Shown: in pieces, positions 1 through 5,499 of the stretch
How the letters are laid out: every line of letters starts with the position of its first letter
How positions within the stretch are numbered: position 1 is the first letter of the stretch
Assembly: GCA_037380725.1 (NCBI GenBank)
Contig: JARRRL010000082.1
Span: 1-8,673, forward strand
Direction: 5' to 3'
DNA from: JARRRL01 sp037380725
Lineage (GTDB): Bacteria > Pseudomonadota > Gammaproteobacteria > Pseudomonadales > JANQJO01
Length of the DNA: 8,673 bases
Translations under genes and position numbers: made by a program
The notes under the pieces: model-generated
Database searches by the model: none
What the model was told of the DNA's origin: nothing
What the model saw: only the letters and a program-made list of their open reading frames with translations

Positions 1-978
1 CTGTACAGTCGAGGTCAGGCTGGGGTTGCGCGCCAAGGCCATTCGAACCCAGTCGTCCTGATCCTGAGCCAGAATTTGTTGCACAGTCGAGGTCAGGCTG
101 GGGTTGAGCGCCAAGGCCAATCGAACCTCTGCGTTATGATCCCGCGCCAGCCCCTCCTGCAGTGCCTCAGAGATCAGGTTGGGGTTGCTCGCCAGGGCTG
201 CTCGAACAGATGCGTTCGGAACCTGCGCCAGTGTCTGCTGGCGAGTATAAGAGATCAGACTGGAGTTACCCGCCAAGGCTCTTCGAACCTTTGCATTCTG
301 ATCCTGAGCCAGTCTTTCCTGCCGAGCGTCAGAAATCAGGCTGGGGTTGTGCGCCAAGCGACTTCGAACACTTGCGTCCTGATCTTGAGCCAGTTCCTCC
401 TGTCGGGCATCAGAGATCAGGCTGGGGTTGCGCGCCAAGGCCCCTCGAACCTCTACGTTCTGATCCTGCATCAGTGTCTGCTGCGCCGTATCAGAGCTTA
501 GGTTGGGGTTGTGCGCCAAGGCCATTCGAACCCATTCGTTCTGATCCTGCGCCAGAGTCTGCTGCGTTGTCTCAGAGCTCAGGCTGGGGTTGCGCGCCAA
601 GTGCCATCGAATATCATCATTATTACTATGCGCAAAAAACTCTTGCAGTTCTGATGATATATTTTCATCTTTAGCCATTGCAGCTTGAGTTGCCGGATTT
701 CTTGTGATAGAGCGCACACTACCATTGGACAGATAAAGATCCACGGTTGAATCAGTACCTTGATTAATTCGATTCAAATTCGCTTGATCAAGACTGTCAA
801 CGACTGAGCGCAAATCACGTGAAATTTGCCGCAGCGTCAGTACTGAATCAGCATTCGCTACAGCGGCTATCTCACGCCAAATTTCCAAGGGAAGCTCTAC
901 AGGGGTAGAAGCTCGTGGGCGAAAGGTGTGGTTGGCGAAAGGTGTGCTTACGTTCGAATGACTAATAGAATTATCCAT
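1..978 (-). CDS. F-box-like / LRV-repeat protein, left paralogue (partial, C-terminus beyond window edge)
   Basis: An open minus-strand frame starts at ATG 978 and stays open for 326 codons to base 1, so the C-terminus is missing. Residues 1-28 form a polar leader (MDNSISHSNV...). Residues about 29-62 match the F-box pattern in spacing: LP at 29-30, EIW at 32-34, EI at 36-37, the hydrophobic LTLR segment, then ISR at 52-54. From about residue 121 there are eight 26-27-residue repeats of the form VRxxLAxNPxLxSxxxQQxLAQDQN, which resemble leucine-rich-variant (LRV) repeats that stack as alpha/3-10 helical solenoids. The protein is clearly a paralogue of the complete gene on its right, sharing leader, F-box and linker. 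A weak GGGG Shine-Dalgarno lies about 10 nt upstream. Role inferred only: F-box proteins bind Skp1 and the solenoid would bind a target, so a secreted effector is plausible. No secretion signal could be assessed. No myristoylation motif (MDNS). Confidence 0.85.
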   Translation of the reverse strand, partial: MDNSISHSNVSTPFANHTFRPRASTPVELPLEIWREIAAVANADSVLTLRQISRDLRSVVDSLDQANLNRINQGTDSTVDLYLSNGSVRSITRNPATQAAMAKDENISSELQEFFAHSNNDDIRWHLARNPSLSSETTQQTLAQDQNEWVRMALAHNPNLSSDTAQQTLMQDQNVEVRGALARNPSLISDARQEELAQDQDASVRSRLAHNPSLISDARQERLAQDQNAKVRRALAGNSSLISYTRQQTLAQVPNASVRAALASNPNLISEALQEGLARDHNAEVRLALALNPSLTSTVQQILAQDQDDWVRMALARNPSLTSTVQ

Positions 979-997
979 GCTGACTTTACCCCGATCG

Positions 998-1136
998 GCT
1001 AATTTTTGATCGGGACATTATATCAACAATTGATCAAAAGTAAACCTGTTGTAATCTTTTTGGTCGTCCTTTTAGGCATTCTGTAGTACTTAGTTTTTTA
1101 TCAGGTAACTGGGGTAAAAAAATGGAAGGGGCGCAC
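998..1136. repeat. Upstream-module repeat, copy A (139 bp, adjacent to left gene)
   Basis: First of three related copies of a noncoding module. Shared blocks include ATCAACAAT, GTAATCTT, TCCTTTTAG/GCCCTTTTAG, CTTAGTTTTTTAT and GAAGGGGCGC. It forms a direct tandem with copy B at a 139-bp period and contains the proximal promoter. It is the most diverged of the three at several blocks (for example GGCATTCTGTAGTA versus GCCATCCTGTGGCG). Confidence 0.8.
1017..1044 (-). promoter_or_regulatory. Predicted sigma70-type promoter of the left F-box/LRV gene
   Basis: On the minus strand TTTACT (1044-1039) and a perfect TATAAT (1022-1017) are separated by 16 bp. The same arrangement is conserved in the two other copies of the upstream repeat, which supports function. 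The predicted start of transcription is near 1010, about 32 nt upstream of the ATG at 978. It falls inside an inverted repeat, CCCGATC (990-996) and GATCGGG (1008-1014), which could be an operator or, if transcription starts earlier, a hairpin that hides the GGGG ribosome site. Confidence 0.55.
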
Positions 1137-1300
1137 GCTCATTTTTGATCGGGGAATTGTATCAACAATAAATCAAAAATAAACCTATTGTAATCTTCCT
1201 GGTCGCCCTTTTAGCCATCCTGTGGCGCTTAGTTTTTTATGAGGTCGATGGGGTAAAAGAGGGAAGGGGCGCACGCTCATTTTGCGGTCTTTTTGAAATT
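1137..1300. repeat. Upstream-module repeat, copy B (164 bp)
   Basis: Tandem neighbour of copy A, but longer: it includes the distal tail CATTTTGCGGTCTTTTTGAAATT, which is shared only with copy C near 3131-3153. Homology with copy C stops at 1300, which marks the far edge of the duplicated gene-plus-promoter unit. Confidence 0.8.
1156..1183 (-). promoter_or_regulatory. Second, upstream promoter copy for the left F-box/LRV gene
   Basis: TTTATT (1183-1178) and TACAAT (1161-1156) are again spaced by 16 bp, exactly 139 bp upstream of the first promoter. This comes from tandem duplication of the upstream region. The elements are weaker than in the proximal copy (one base off consensus in the -10), so it may be decaying or may add a second transcript start. 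Confidence 0.4.
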
Positions 1301-1405
1301 CATATCTGTCAGAGACAACGCAAAGAGTGTTGCTGAATTGACATCAGCTAGGGTTATGTCAATTTTCAATGCTAAATTACGTGCTGACCTAAAAATTCTC
1401 GCGTT
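1301..1405. other. Noncoding region downstream of the right F-box/LRV gene
   Basis: This stretch is not part of the repeated module. It contains a perfect 9-bp inverted repeat (1336-1344 and 1356-1364) and no credible ORF. It is the junction between the two duplicated gene units. Confidence 0.6.
1336..1364 (-). terminator. Perfect inverted repeat downstream of the right F-box/LRV gene, possible weak terminator
   Basis: AATTGACAT and ATGTCAATT are perfect 9-bp arms around an 11-base loop, about 40 bp after the stop codon. On the minus strand no T-run follows, so this is not a textbook intrinsic terminator. It could instead be a protein binding site or a scar of the duplication. The arm AATTGACAT recurs at the outer edge of copy C (about 3150-3158). 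Confidence 0.35.
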
Positions 1406-2950
1406 CTAGCGGTCAGCCGGGTCAATTCGCCTCAAAAATACTCGAACCGCTGTGTTCTGATCCTGCGCCAGTGTCTGCTTTGCCGCCTCAGAGCTCAGGC
1501 TGGGGTTGTGCGCCAAGTTCCTTCGAACCTCTGCGTTCTGATCTTGCGCCAGTGTTTGCTGCGCCGCCTCAGAGCTCAGGCTAGGGTTGCGCGCCAAGGT
1601 CGATCGAACATCTGCGTTCTGATCCTTTGCCAGTGTCTGCTGCGCCGCCGCAGAGCTCAGGCTGGGGTTGCTCGCCAAGATCACTCGAACCTCTGCGTTC
1701 TGATCCTGTGCCAATGTCTGCTGCGCCGTCTCAGAGGTCAGACTGGGGTTGCCCGCCAAGCGACGTCGAACATTTTCTGTGTTCTGATCCTTCGCCAGTG
1801 TCTGCTGCGCTGCATCAGAAGTCAGGCTGGGGTTGCCCGCCAAGGTCGATCGAACAGGTGCGTTCTGATCCTTCGCCAGTGTCTGCTGCGACGCCTCAGA
1901 AGTCAGACTGGAGTTGAACGCCAAGTTCCTTCGAACCCATTCGTTCTGATCCTTCGCTAGCGTTTGCTGTACGGCCTCAGAGGTCAGGCTGGTGTTGAGC
2001 GCCAAGTTACTTCGAACCCATTCGTCCTGATCCTGTGTTAGTGTTTGCTGGCGAGCATCAGAAGTCAGGCTGGGGTTGCGCGCTAAGGCCGCTCGAACAT
2101 CTGCGTTTTGATCCTGTGTCAGTACCTCCTGTCGAGCCTCAGAGGTCAGGCTGGGGTTGCGCGCCAAGACCACTCGAACCACTGCGTTCTGATCCAGCGC
2201 CAGAGTTTGTTGCACAGCCGAGGTCAGGTTGGGGTTATTCGCTAAGTAAATTCGAACCGCTGAGTTCTGATTCAGCGCCAGAGTCTGTTGCACAGTCGAG
2301 GTCAGGTTGGGGTTATTCGCCAAGTAAATTTGAACCGCTGCGTTCTGATTCAGCGCCAGTGTTTGTTGCACAGCCGAGGTCAGGTTGGGGTTATTCGCCA
2401 AGTAACTTCGAACAGATTCGTTTTGATCCTGCGCCAGTGTTTGCTGGCGAGCGTCAGAAGTCAGGCTGGGGTTGCGCGCCAAGGCTGCTCGAACATCTGC
2501 CTCCTGATCCTGCACCAGAGTCTGCTGCACAGTCGAGGTTAGGTTGGGGTTAAGCGCCAAGTGCCTTCTAACATTAGCATCATTACTATGCGCAAAAAAC
2601 GCTTGCAGTGCTGGTGATATATTTTTATTTCTTCTAGCCATTGCACCTTGAGTTTCCGGATTTCTTGTGACAGAGCGCACACCAGTGTCGGACTGATAAA
2701 GATCCACGGTTGAATCAGTACTTTGATTAATCCGATTCAAATTCGATTGATCAAGACTGTCAACGGCTGAGCGCAAATCACGAGAAATTCGCCGCAGCGT
2801 TAGTACTGAATCTGCACTCGCTACAGCGGCTATCTCACGCCAAATATCCGAGGGAAGCGCTACAGGGGCAAAAGCTTGTGGGGGAATGGTGTGATTGGCG
2901 ACAGGTGCGCTTACGCTCGAATGATTGATACAACTGATACAATTACCCAT
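1406..2950 (-). CDS. F-box-like / LRV-repeat protein with putative N-terminal lipidation motif (complete paralogue)
   Basis: This is a 514-aa protein from ATG 2950. I prefer this start to the in-frame TTG at 2983 because it aligns with the sister gene's N-terminus (NHT motif and leader) and has GGAG about 10 nt upstream. The N-terminus MGNCISC fits the eukaryotic N-myristoylation pattern (Gly2, Ser6) with Cys4 and Cys7 as possible palmitoylation sites. An F-box-like segment lies at about 32-65: LP at 32-33, I40 and IS at 55-56 fall at canonical F-box spacings. A polar linker follows, then about 14 full LRV-like repeats and a truncated one (residues about 121-510), ending in a short basic tail (RRIDPADR). 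Repeats 3-6 are mostly the 26-residue VQQTL type, while the C-terminal ones are the 27-residue AAQQTLA type and nearly identical. No signal peptide or membrane segment is visible. F-box plus repeat architecture is known from bacterial effectors such as Ralstonia GALA and Legionella AnkB. The effector role here is inference. Confidence 0.88.
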   Translation of the reverse strand: MGNCISCINHSSVSAPVANHTIPPQAFAPVALPSDIWREIAAVASADSVLTLRRISRDLRSAVDSLDQSNLNRINQSTDSTVDLYQSDTGVRSVTRNPETQGAMARRNKNISPALQAFFAHSNDANVRRHLALNPNLTSTVQQTLVQDQEADVRAALARNPSLTSDARQQTLAQDQNESVRSYLANNPNLTSAVQQTLALNQNAAVQIYLANNPNLTSTVQQTLALNQNSAVRIYLANNPNLTSAVQQTLALDQNAVVRVVLARNPSLTSEARQEVLTQDQNADVRAALARNPSLTSDARQQTLTQDQDEWVRSNLALNTSLTSEAVQQTLAKDQNEWVRRNLAFNSSLTSEASQQTLAKDQNAPVRSTLAGNPSLTSDAAQQTLAKDQNTENVRRRLAGNPSLTSETAQQTLAQDQNAEVRVILASNPSLSSAAAQQTLAKDQNADVRSTLARNPSLSSEAAQQTLAQDQNAEVRRNLAHNPSLSSEAAKQTLAQDQNTAVRVFLRRIDPADR

Positions 2951-2951
2951 A

Positions 2952-2985
2952 CAGACTTTGCTCCAAACCAGACTTTGCCCCAAAC
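2952..2985 (-). repeat. 17-bp tandem duplication carrying the ribosome binding region of the right F-box/LRV gene
   Basis: Bases 2952-2968 and 2969-2985 are the same 17-mer (plus strand cagactttgcyccaaac) with a single mismatch. On the coding strand each copy carries a purine-rich core, GGGGC in the distal copy and GGAGC in the proximal one. The left gene has only one equivalent of this segment (GGGGTAAAGTC). The proximal GGAG is about 10 nt from ATG 2950. The distal copy sits beside a TTG at 2983 that would add 11 residues. Confidence 0.75.
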
Positions 2986-2987
2986 GC

Positions 2988-3153
2988 GCTCATTTTTGAG
3001 CGGGGCATTCTATCAACAATAAATAAAAAGTAAAGCTACTGTAATCTTTCTGGTCGCTCTTTTAGCCATCCTGTGGCGCGTAGTTTTTTATATGAGGTCG
3101 ATGGGGTCAAAGATAGAAGGGGCGCGCACTCATTTTGCGGTCTTTTTGAAATT
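2988..3153. repeat. Upstream-module repeat, copy C (166 bp, in front of right gene)
   Basis: Single copy upstream of the complete F-box/LRV gene, closely similar to copy B throughout, with a two-base TA insertion in the TTTTTATATGAGG block. Similarity ends at GAAATT (3153). The sequence then runs 60 bp to the stop codon of the BLUF gene. Confidence 0.8.
3007..3034 (-). promoter_or_regulatory. Predicted sigma70-type promoter of the right F-box/LRV gene
   Basis: TTTACT (3034-3029) and TAGAAT (3012-3007) have a 16-bp spacer, the same layout as the copies in front of the left gene. A perfect short inverted repeat, CGCTCA (2987-2992) and TGAGCG (2997-3002) around a four-base loop, overlaps the expected transcription start near 3000. 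The arm sequence differs from the one in the left gene (CCCGATC) although the position is the same, so the symmetry is kept while the bases change. Confidence 0.5.
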
Positions 3154-3213
3154 GACATGAGATTGATTTAACGGATTTTATATTCTGTGTTTTCGAGCGA
3201 ATTTTTGACATTT

Positions 3214-3678
3214 TTACGCCGTGATTGTTGTACGCCATCTTCCTTCTTTGAACGCTTCTAGCAGTTTCTTCACTCGACCTTCGTCTAGGTCTGTAAAGCA
3301 CTTTCCGTCCCGGAAAAAATCGTTCAACCCTTCGATCTTGTTGAGTTTCTTCATCGAGACAACGGCAAGACCCATGCTCCAATCGGCAAATTCGCGTGTT
3401 TTAATCGGCTCAAAAATCAGCTTCGTGATCCGCTGATGCCGCGAATCTGAGCGAATGGTTTTGTAAAGCTTTTTGATTGTTTCGGCATCGCCTTCCAACA
3501 CTTGGAAGAATGAACCGCCTTCGAAAAGCAGAATTCCTGTTACACCCAACCTGGCATTCTTCTCCCTTGCTTTCGACAGCAACTCTTCAATCTCCAGCGT
3601 AGAAAATTCTTTGGCGACGCCACTTGCATAGATGCAATGAACCAAATCTTTTTCAAAATTTTCGTTAACCATCATCAT
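3214..3678 (-). CDS. Short BLUF-domain blue-light sensor protein
   Basis: A 154-aa protein consisting of one BLUF (FAD-binding blue-light sensor) domain at about residues 11-108 plus a helical, charged C-terminal extension. The key residues are all in place: Tyr17 (HCIYAS), Asn41 (KNARLG), Gln59 (FFQVLEG), Trp100 and Met102 (DWSMGL). They fall at a constant offset of four from AppA Tyr21, Asn45, Gln63, Trp104 and Met106. The motif GVTGILL is also typical. No output domain (GGDEF, EAL, cyclase) is fused, so signalling must go through a partner protein, as in PixD-type short BLUF proteins. Three consecutive ATGs (3678, 3675, 3672) follow the purine run AAAGAGAG. The third has the best ribosome-site spacing, so the protein may be two residues shorter. 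No partner gene is adjacent. Confidence 0.92.
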   Translation of the reverse strand: MMMVNENFEKDLVHCIYASGVAKEFSTLEIEELLSKAREKNARLGVTGILLFEGGSFFQVLEGDAETIKKLYKTIRSDSRHQRITKLIFEPIKTREFADWSMGLAVVSMKKLNKIEGLNDFFRDGKCFTDLDEGRVKKLLEAFKEGRWRTTITA

Positions 3679-3812
3679 CTCTCTTTAAATGCTAATGCCG
3701 CCAGCAGGGGCGCAAAAGTCAAAGCGAAGCAGTGATTTTCGTGTTTCTGCGGCTGGCTGCAGGGCAGCGCTTGATGCTCAGCGGAATGAGAGTGTCGAAA
3801 AAAGAAAGTGTG
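3679..3812. other. Intergenic gap between GFA-like and BLUF genes
   Basis: These 134 bp hold the terminator hairpin on the right and presumably the BLUF promoter. A TTGACT at about 3716-3721 (minus strand) is a possible -35, but no good -10 lies at proper spacing. Short ORFs here on either strand show no family features. Confidence 0.4.
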
Positions 3813-3824
3813 TCACGTTTCTTT
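3800..3824 (-). terminator. Probable intrinsic terminator of the GFA-like gene, overlapping its stop codon
   Basis: On the minus strand AAAGAAA-C-GTG pairs with CAC-TTTCTTT around an ACA loop, with one bulged base, and the stem runs into TTTTTT. The stop codon TGA (3815-3813) lies in the loop side of the hairpin. The stem is AT-rich, so strength is uncertain. It separates this gene from the BLUF gene downstream. Confidence 0.45.
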
Positions 3825-4214
3825 GCTTTTGTGCGCGACTTTATGAGCATTGTTCTCCCAATCCTGACCATCGAATTCTGTGATATGGATCGATAAATGT
3901 TCACTGTCAATACAGTGGACATTCACATCAATGCCATCGGGGTTGGAGCGCGGAGTATAAAATGGTTTAACGCCACACTTTTTACAGAAAGTGTGTTTGG
4001 CTATGCCCGAGTTGAAGGTATAGGTTGAAAGCATTTCCTCGCCGCTGAGTAGCTTAAATTTGCTCAGCGGTACAATGAGGTGTAAATATCCAGATTTTTT
4101 GCAAATGGAGCAATTGCAATAATCTGCCTCGATGACTTCGGGGGCTTCTACTTCAAATGTGATCGCCTTGCAGTGGCAACTCCCTGTATGTATCACTGAT
4201 TCCCTCGAAGACAT
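3813..4214 (-). CDS. GFA/CENP-V-type zinc-binding protein (glutathione-dependent formaldehyde-activating enzyme family)
   Basis: A 133-aa protein with the full cysteine pattern of the GFA family (formerly DUF636). Cys13 and Cys15 (GSCHCKAITF), Cys33, Cys35 and Cys38 (CNCSICKKSG), and Cys77 and Cys80 (FCKKCGVKPFY) match in order and spacing the zinc ligands of Gfa. The family fold is a Mss4-like beta structure binding two zinc ions. The founding member speeds the addition of glutathione to formaldehyde, but most homologues have no proven substrate, so only the family is assigned. Length is normal for small family members. It starts at ATG 4214 without a clear Shine-Dalgarno (ACGATT precedes it). 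It is transcribed toward the BLUF gene with a 134-bp gap and a probable terminator between them, so co-transcription is doubtful. Confidence 0.9.
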   Translation of the reverse strand: MSSRESVIHTGSCHCKAITFEVEAPEVIEADYCNCSICKKSGYLHLIVPLSKFKLLSGEEMLSTYTFNSGIAKHTFCKKCGVKPFYTPRSNPDGIDVNVHCIDSEHLSIHITEFDGQDWENNAHKVAHKSKET

Positions 4215-4898
4215 AATCGTTAATTTATTGTTGGATTAGCCCCTTATCCAGGAGCCGGTCGCCGTTCAGTTAACTCAGCAACCCACGCGAAACATAATAC
4301 CCAAAGTCATTTATTGCATCAACTTGTTCTCGTTAACGGACGCTTTTCGTTGAAAATCGTTGAAAAATACTAAATATAGTTGAAAAATCACGAAACCGAC
4401 GACAATTTTTCAGTTATCCTGTCTTTTGGGACGTTTATTTAGAAATAGGGTTTACGGATGATTCTGATTTGTGTCATGAATGCTGCTGTAGTGCTGTTTA
4501 ATTAAAGATGACAAAAGATCGTAATGACTTGCAATGTTAACTTATAGGCCTGCTTTTAGGTTTTGCTGTTCTTGTGCGAGGCAGTGCAGGATGCCTGTGA
4601 TACTGAATCTCAGCGCTTGGCTTTCGGTGGCGCAATTCACATTTTTCAAACTGAATCCAAATGAGTTGATTTTTCACAAGTTAAGCAATACCCTGGGCGA
4701 CGAGATAGCGTGTAGGCGTTGGAGGGCTTAGGTGGAGGGTGTTGCTCTATCTTTGAGGATTTGCTTTTTGAGGATTTGCTTATAGAGAGGAAGTGGTGAG
4801 CGATCACATTCGTCGAATGTGAATTTTGTTTGAATTTTAACATTGCATCCGTTGCATAAAATAGTTGTCAAAGTGTCTTTGTTGAAGTGAGGTTGCTA
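4215..4898. other. Gene-poor divergent intergenic region
   Basis: About 680 bp between the divergent GFA-like and DUF1304 genes. Small ORFs of about 65 codons on both strands have no recognisable domain, no Shine-Dalgarno and biased composition, so I do not call them. Visible structure: three GTTGAAAA motifs (4349-4386), an imperfect 15-bp tandem duplication of TTGAGGATTTGCTT (about 4753-4781), and a possible promoter for the DUF1304 gene with TAAAAT near 4856-4861 preceded by TTTTAA 16 bp earlier. The stretch may contain an unrecognised small RNA, but nothing in the sequence demonstrates one. Confidence 0.5.
4349..4386. repeat. Three phased GTTGAAAA direct repeats
   Basis: The octamer GTTGAAAA occurs at 4349-4356, 4359-4366 and 4379-4386, at intervals of 10 and 20 bp, so all copies face the same side of the helix. 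It lies between two divergent genes and could be a regulator binding site; the A-tracts in phase could also bend DNA. Confidence 0.5.
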
Positions 4899-5255
4899 AT
4901 GCATATTGTGGCTAATGTGCTGATTGCTTTTGTGGCTGTATTGCATTTGCTGTTTATGTTTCTGGAAATGTTTATGTGGGAACGCCCCATGGGGTGTAAA
5001 GTTTTTGGTCATTCTTCACATCATGCGCTCAGTTCAAAGGTATTGGCTAAAAATCAAGGTTTGTATAATGGTTTTTTGGCTGCGGGGTTGATTTGGGGGC
5101 TTTGGCTGGGTGAAGCGGGTGATGCCATTAAAATATTTTTCTTAAGTTGTGTTATTGTGGCGGGTGTTTTTGGGGCCATGACGGCTACAAAGAAAATTTT
5201 GTTTGTTCAGGCGCTCCCTGCCGCGTTGGGCTTGGGGGCGGTTTTCTTATTTTGA
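4899..5255 (+). CDS. DUF1304 family small integral membrane protein
   Basis: A 118-aa hydrophobic protein with four predicted transmembrane segments (about residues 4-23, 54-71, 77-97 and 101-118). The signature of the DUF1304 family is clear: LEMFMW (22-27), the conserved KNQGLYNGFLAAGL block (51-64), CVIVAGVFGA (84-93) and FVQALPA (102-108). Its biochemical function is unknown. An upstream in-frame GTG at 4887 would add four residues, but that GTG is itself part of the ribosome site GTGAGG (4887-4892), six bases before ATG 4899, so the ATG is the better start. The gene is rich in G and T on its coding strand, like the spacer that follows it. It stands 250 bp from the cytochrome gene and need not belong to that operon. 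Confidence 0.9.
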   Translation: MHIVANVLIAFVAVLHLLFMFLEMFMWERPMGCKVFGHSSHHALSSKVLAKNQGLYNGFLAAGLIWGLWLGEAGDAIKIFFLSCVIVAGVFGAMTATKKILFVQALPAALGLGAVFLF

Positions 5256-5334
5256 TTCGATCTGTGTCTTTGGTGAACAAACCTGTTCAGGTGAATGAGG
5301 GATTTGCAAAAATTGCGCGTTGAGATGGGCCATG

Positions 5335-5410
5335 GTTTTATGTGTGCATCGTTTTATGTGTGCATCGTTTATGCGCTATGGATTTATGTGTACATGGATT
5401 TATGTGCTCA
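5335..5410 (+). repeat. Short tandem repeats based on TTTATGTG
   Basis: Five head-to-tail units run through 5335-5350, 5351-5366, 5367-5380, 5381-5396 and 5397-5410. The first two are identical 16-mers (GTTTTATGTGTGCATC); the others are degenerate (GATTTATGTGTACATG and 14-base forms). The array sits about 100 bp upstream of the cytochrome start, so it may be regulatory or simply slippage-derived. Confidence 0.75.
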
Positions 5411-5478
5411 ACTCGATGTGTTGAATGGTGCGAGTGTGGTCTTGAAAGGGCGGTGAAATCGCTGAGTTCTCGCCTAAT

Positions 5479-5499
5479 CTTGTACCTTTTTACAAGGAG
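5479..5499 (+). promoter_or_regulatory. Ribosome binding site AAGGAG embedded in a hairpin
   Basis: CTTGTA (5479-5484) and TACAAG (5491-5496) form a perfect 6-bp stem with a six-base loop. The right arm covers the first three bases of AAGGAG (5494-5499), the ribosome site that stands six bases before the GTG start at 5506. An ATG at 5501 is only one base from the site and opens a seven-codon frame ending in TGA at 5522-5524, so it is not the gene start. Confidence 0.55.

Noticed and set aside
1..600. Regular 78-81-bp direct repeats that might be read as a CRISPR array or DNA satellite
   Set aside because: The repeats keep a reading frame and code for a consistent protein repeat. There are no constant-repeat and unique-spacer units.
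76..674. Plus-strand ORFs of 141 and 170 codons with repeated Cys/Gln/Arg or SGWGCAP motifs
   Set aside because: They are antisense readings of the LRV repeat array of the left gene. The apparent repeats simply mirror the 78-81-bp periodicity of the real gene, and they have no start signals or known domains.
1508..2553. Plus-strand ORFs (150, 96, 172 and 84 codons) opposite the right F-box/LRV gene
   Set aside because: Same antisense periodicity. The minus-strand frame has the F-box, clear repeats and a paralogue, while these frames show only complementary repeat noise.
2951..2983. Longer N-terminus of the right F-box/LRV gene from TTG 2983
   Set aside because: The extra 11 residues come from the 17-bp tandem duplication, have no counterpart in the paralogue and need a rare start codon, while ATG 2950 has a spaced GGAG.
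3107..3382. Minus-strand 91-codon ORF and plus-strand 71-codon ORF overlapping the BLUF gene
   Set aside because: They are other-frame shadows of the BLUF gene, with no recognisable features.
3813..4214. Naming the GFA-like gene as gfa with formaldehyde activity
   Set aside because: The zinc ligands define the family, but most members are not shown to act on formaldehyde, and no formaldehyde dehydrogenase gene is nearby.
4534..4843. Two 65-codon ORFs on opposite strands in the large spacer
   Set aside because: No Shine-Dalgarno, no domain, low-complexity Ser/Lys or Cys/Arg composition, and they overlap each other.
5260..5300. GAACA-AACC-TGTTC hairpin after the DUF1304 gene as a terminator
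   Set aside because: Only a 5-bp stem and no T-run on either strand.
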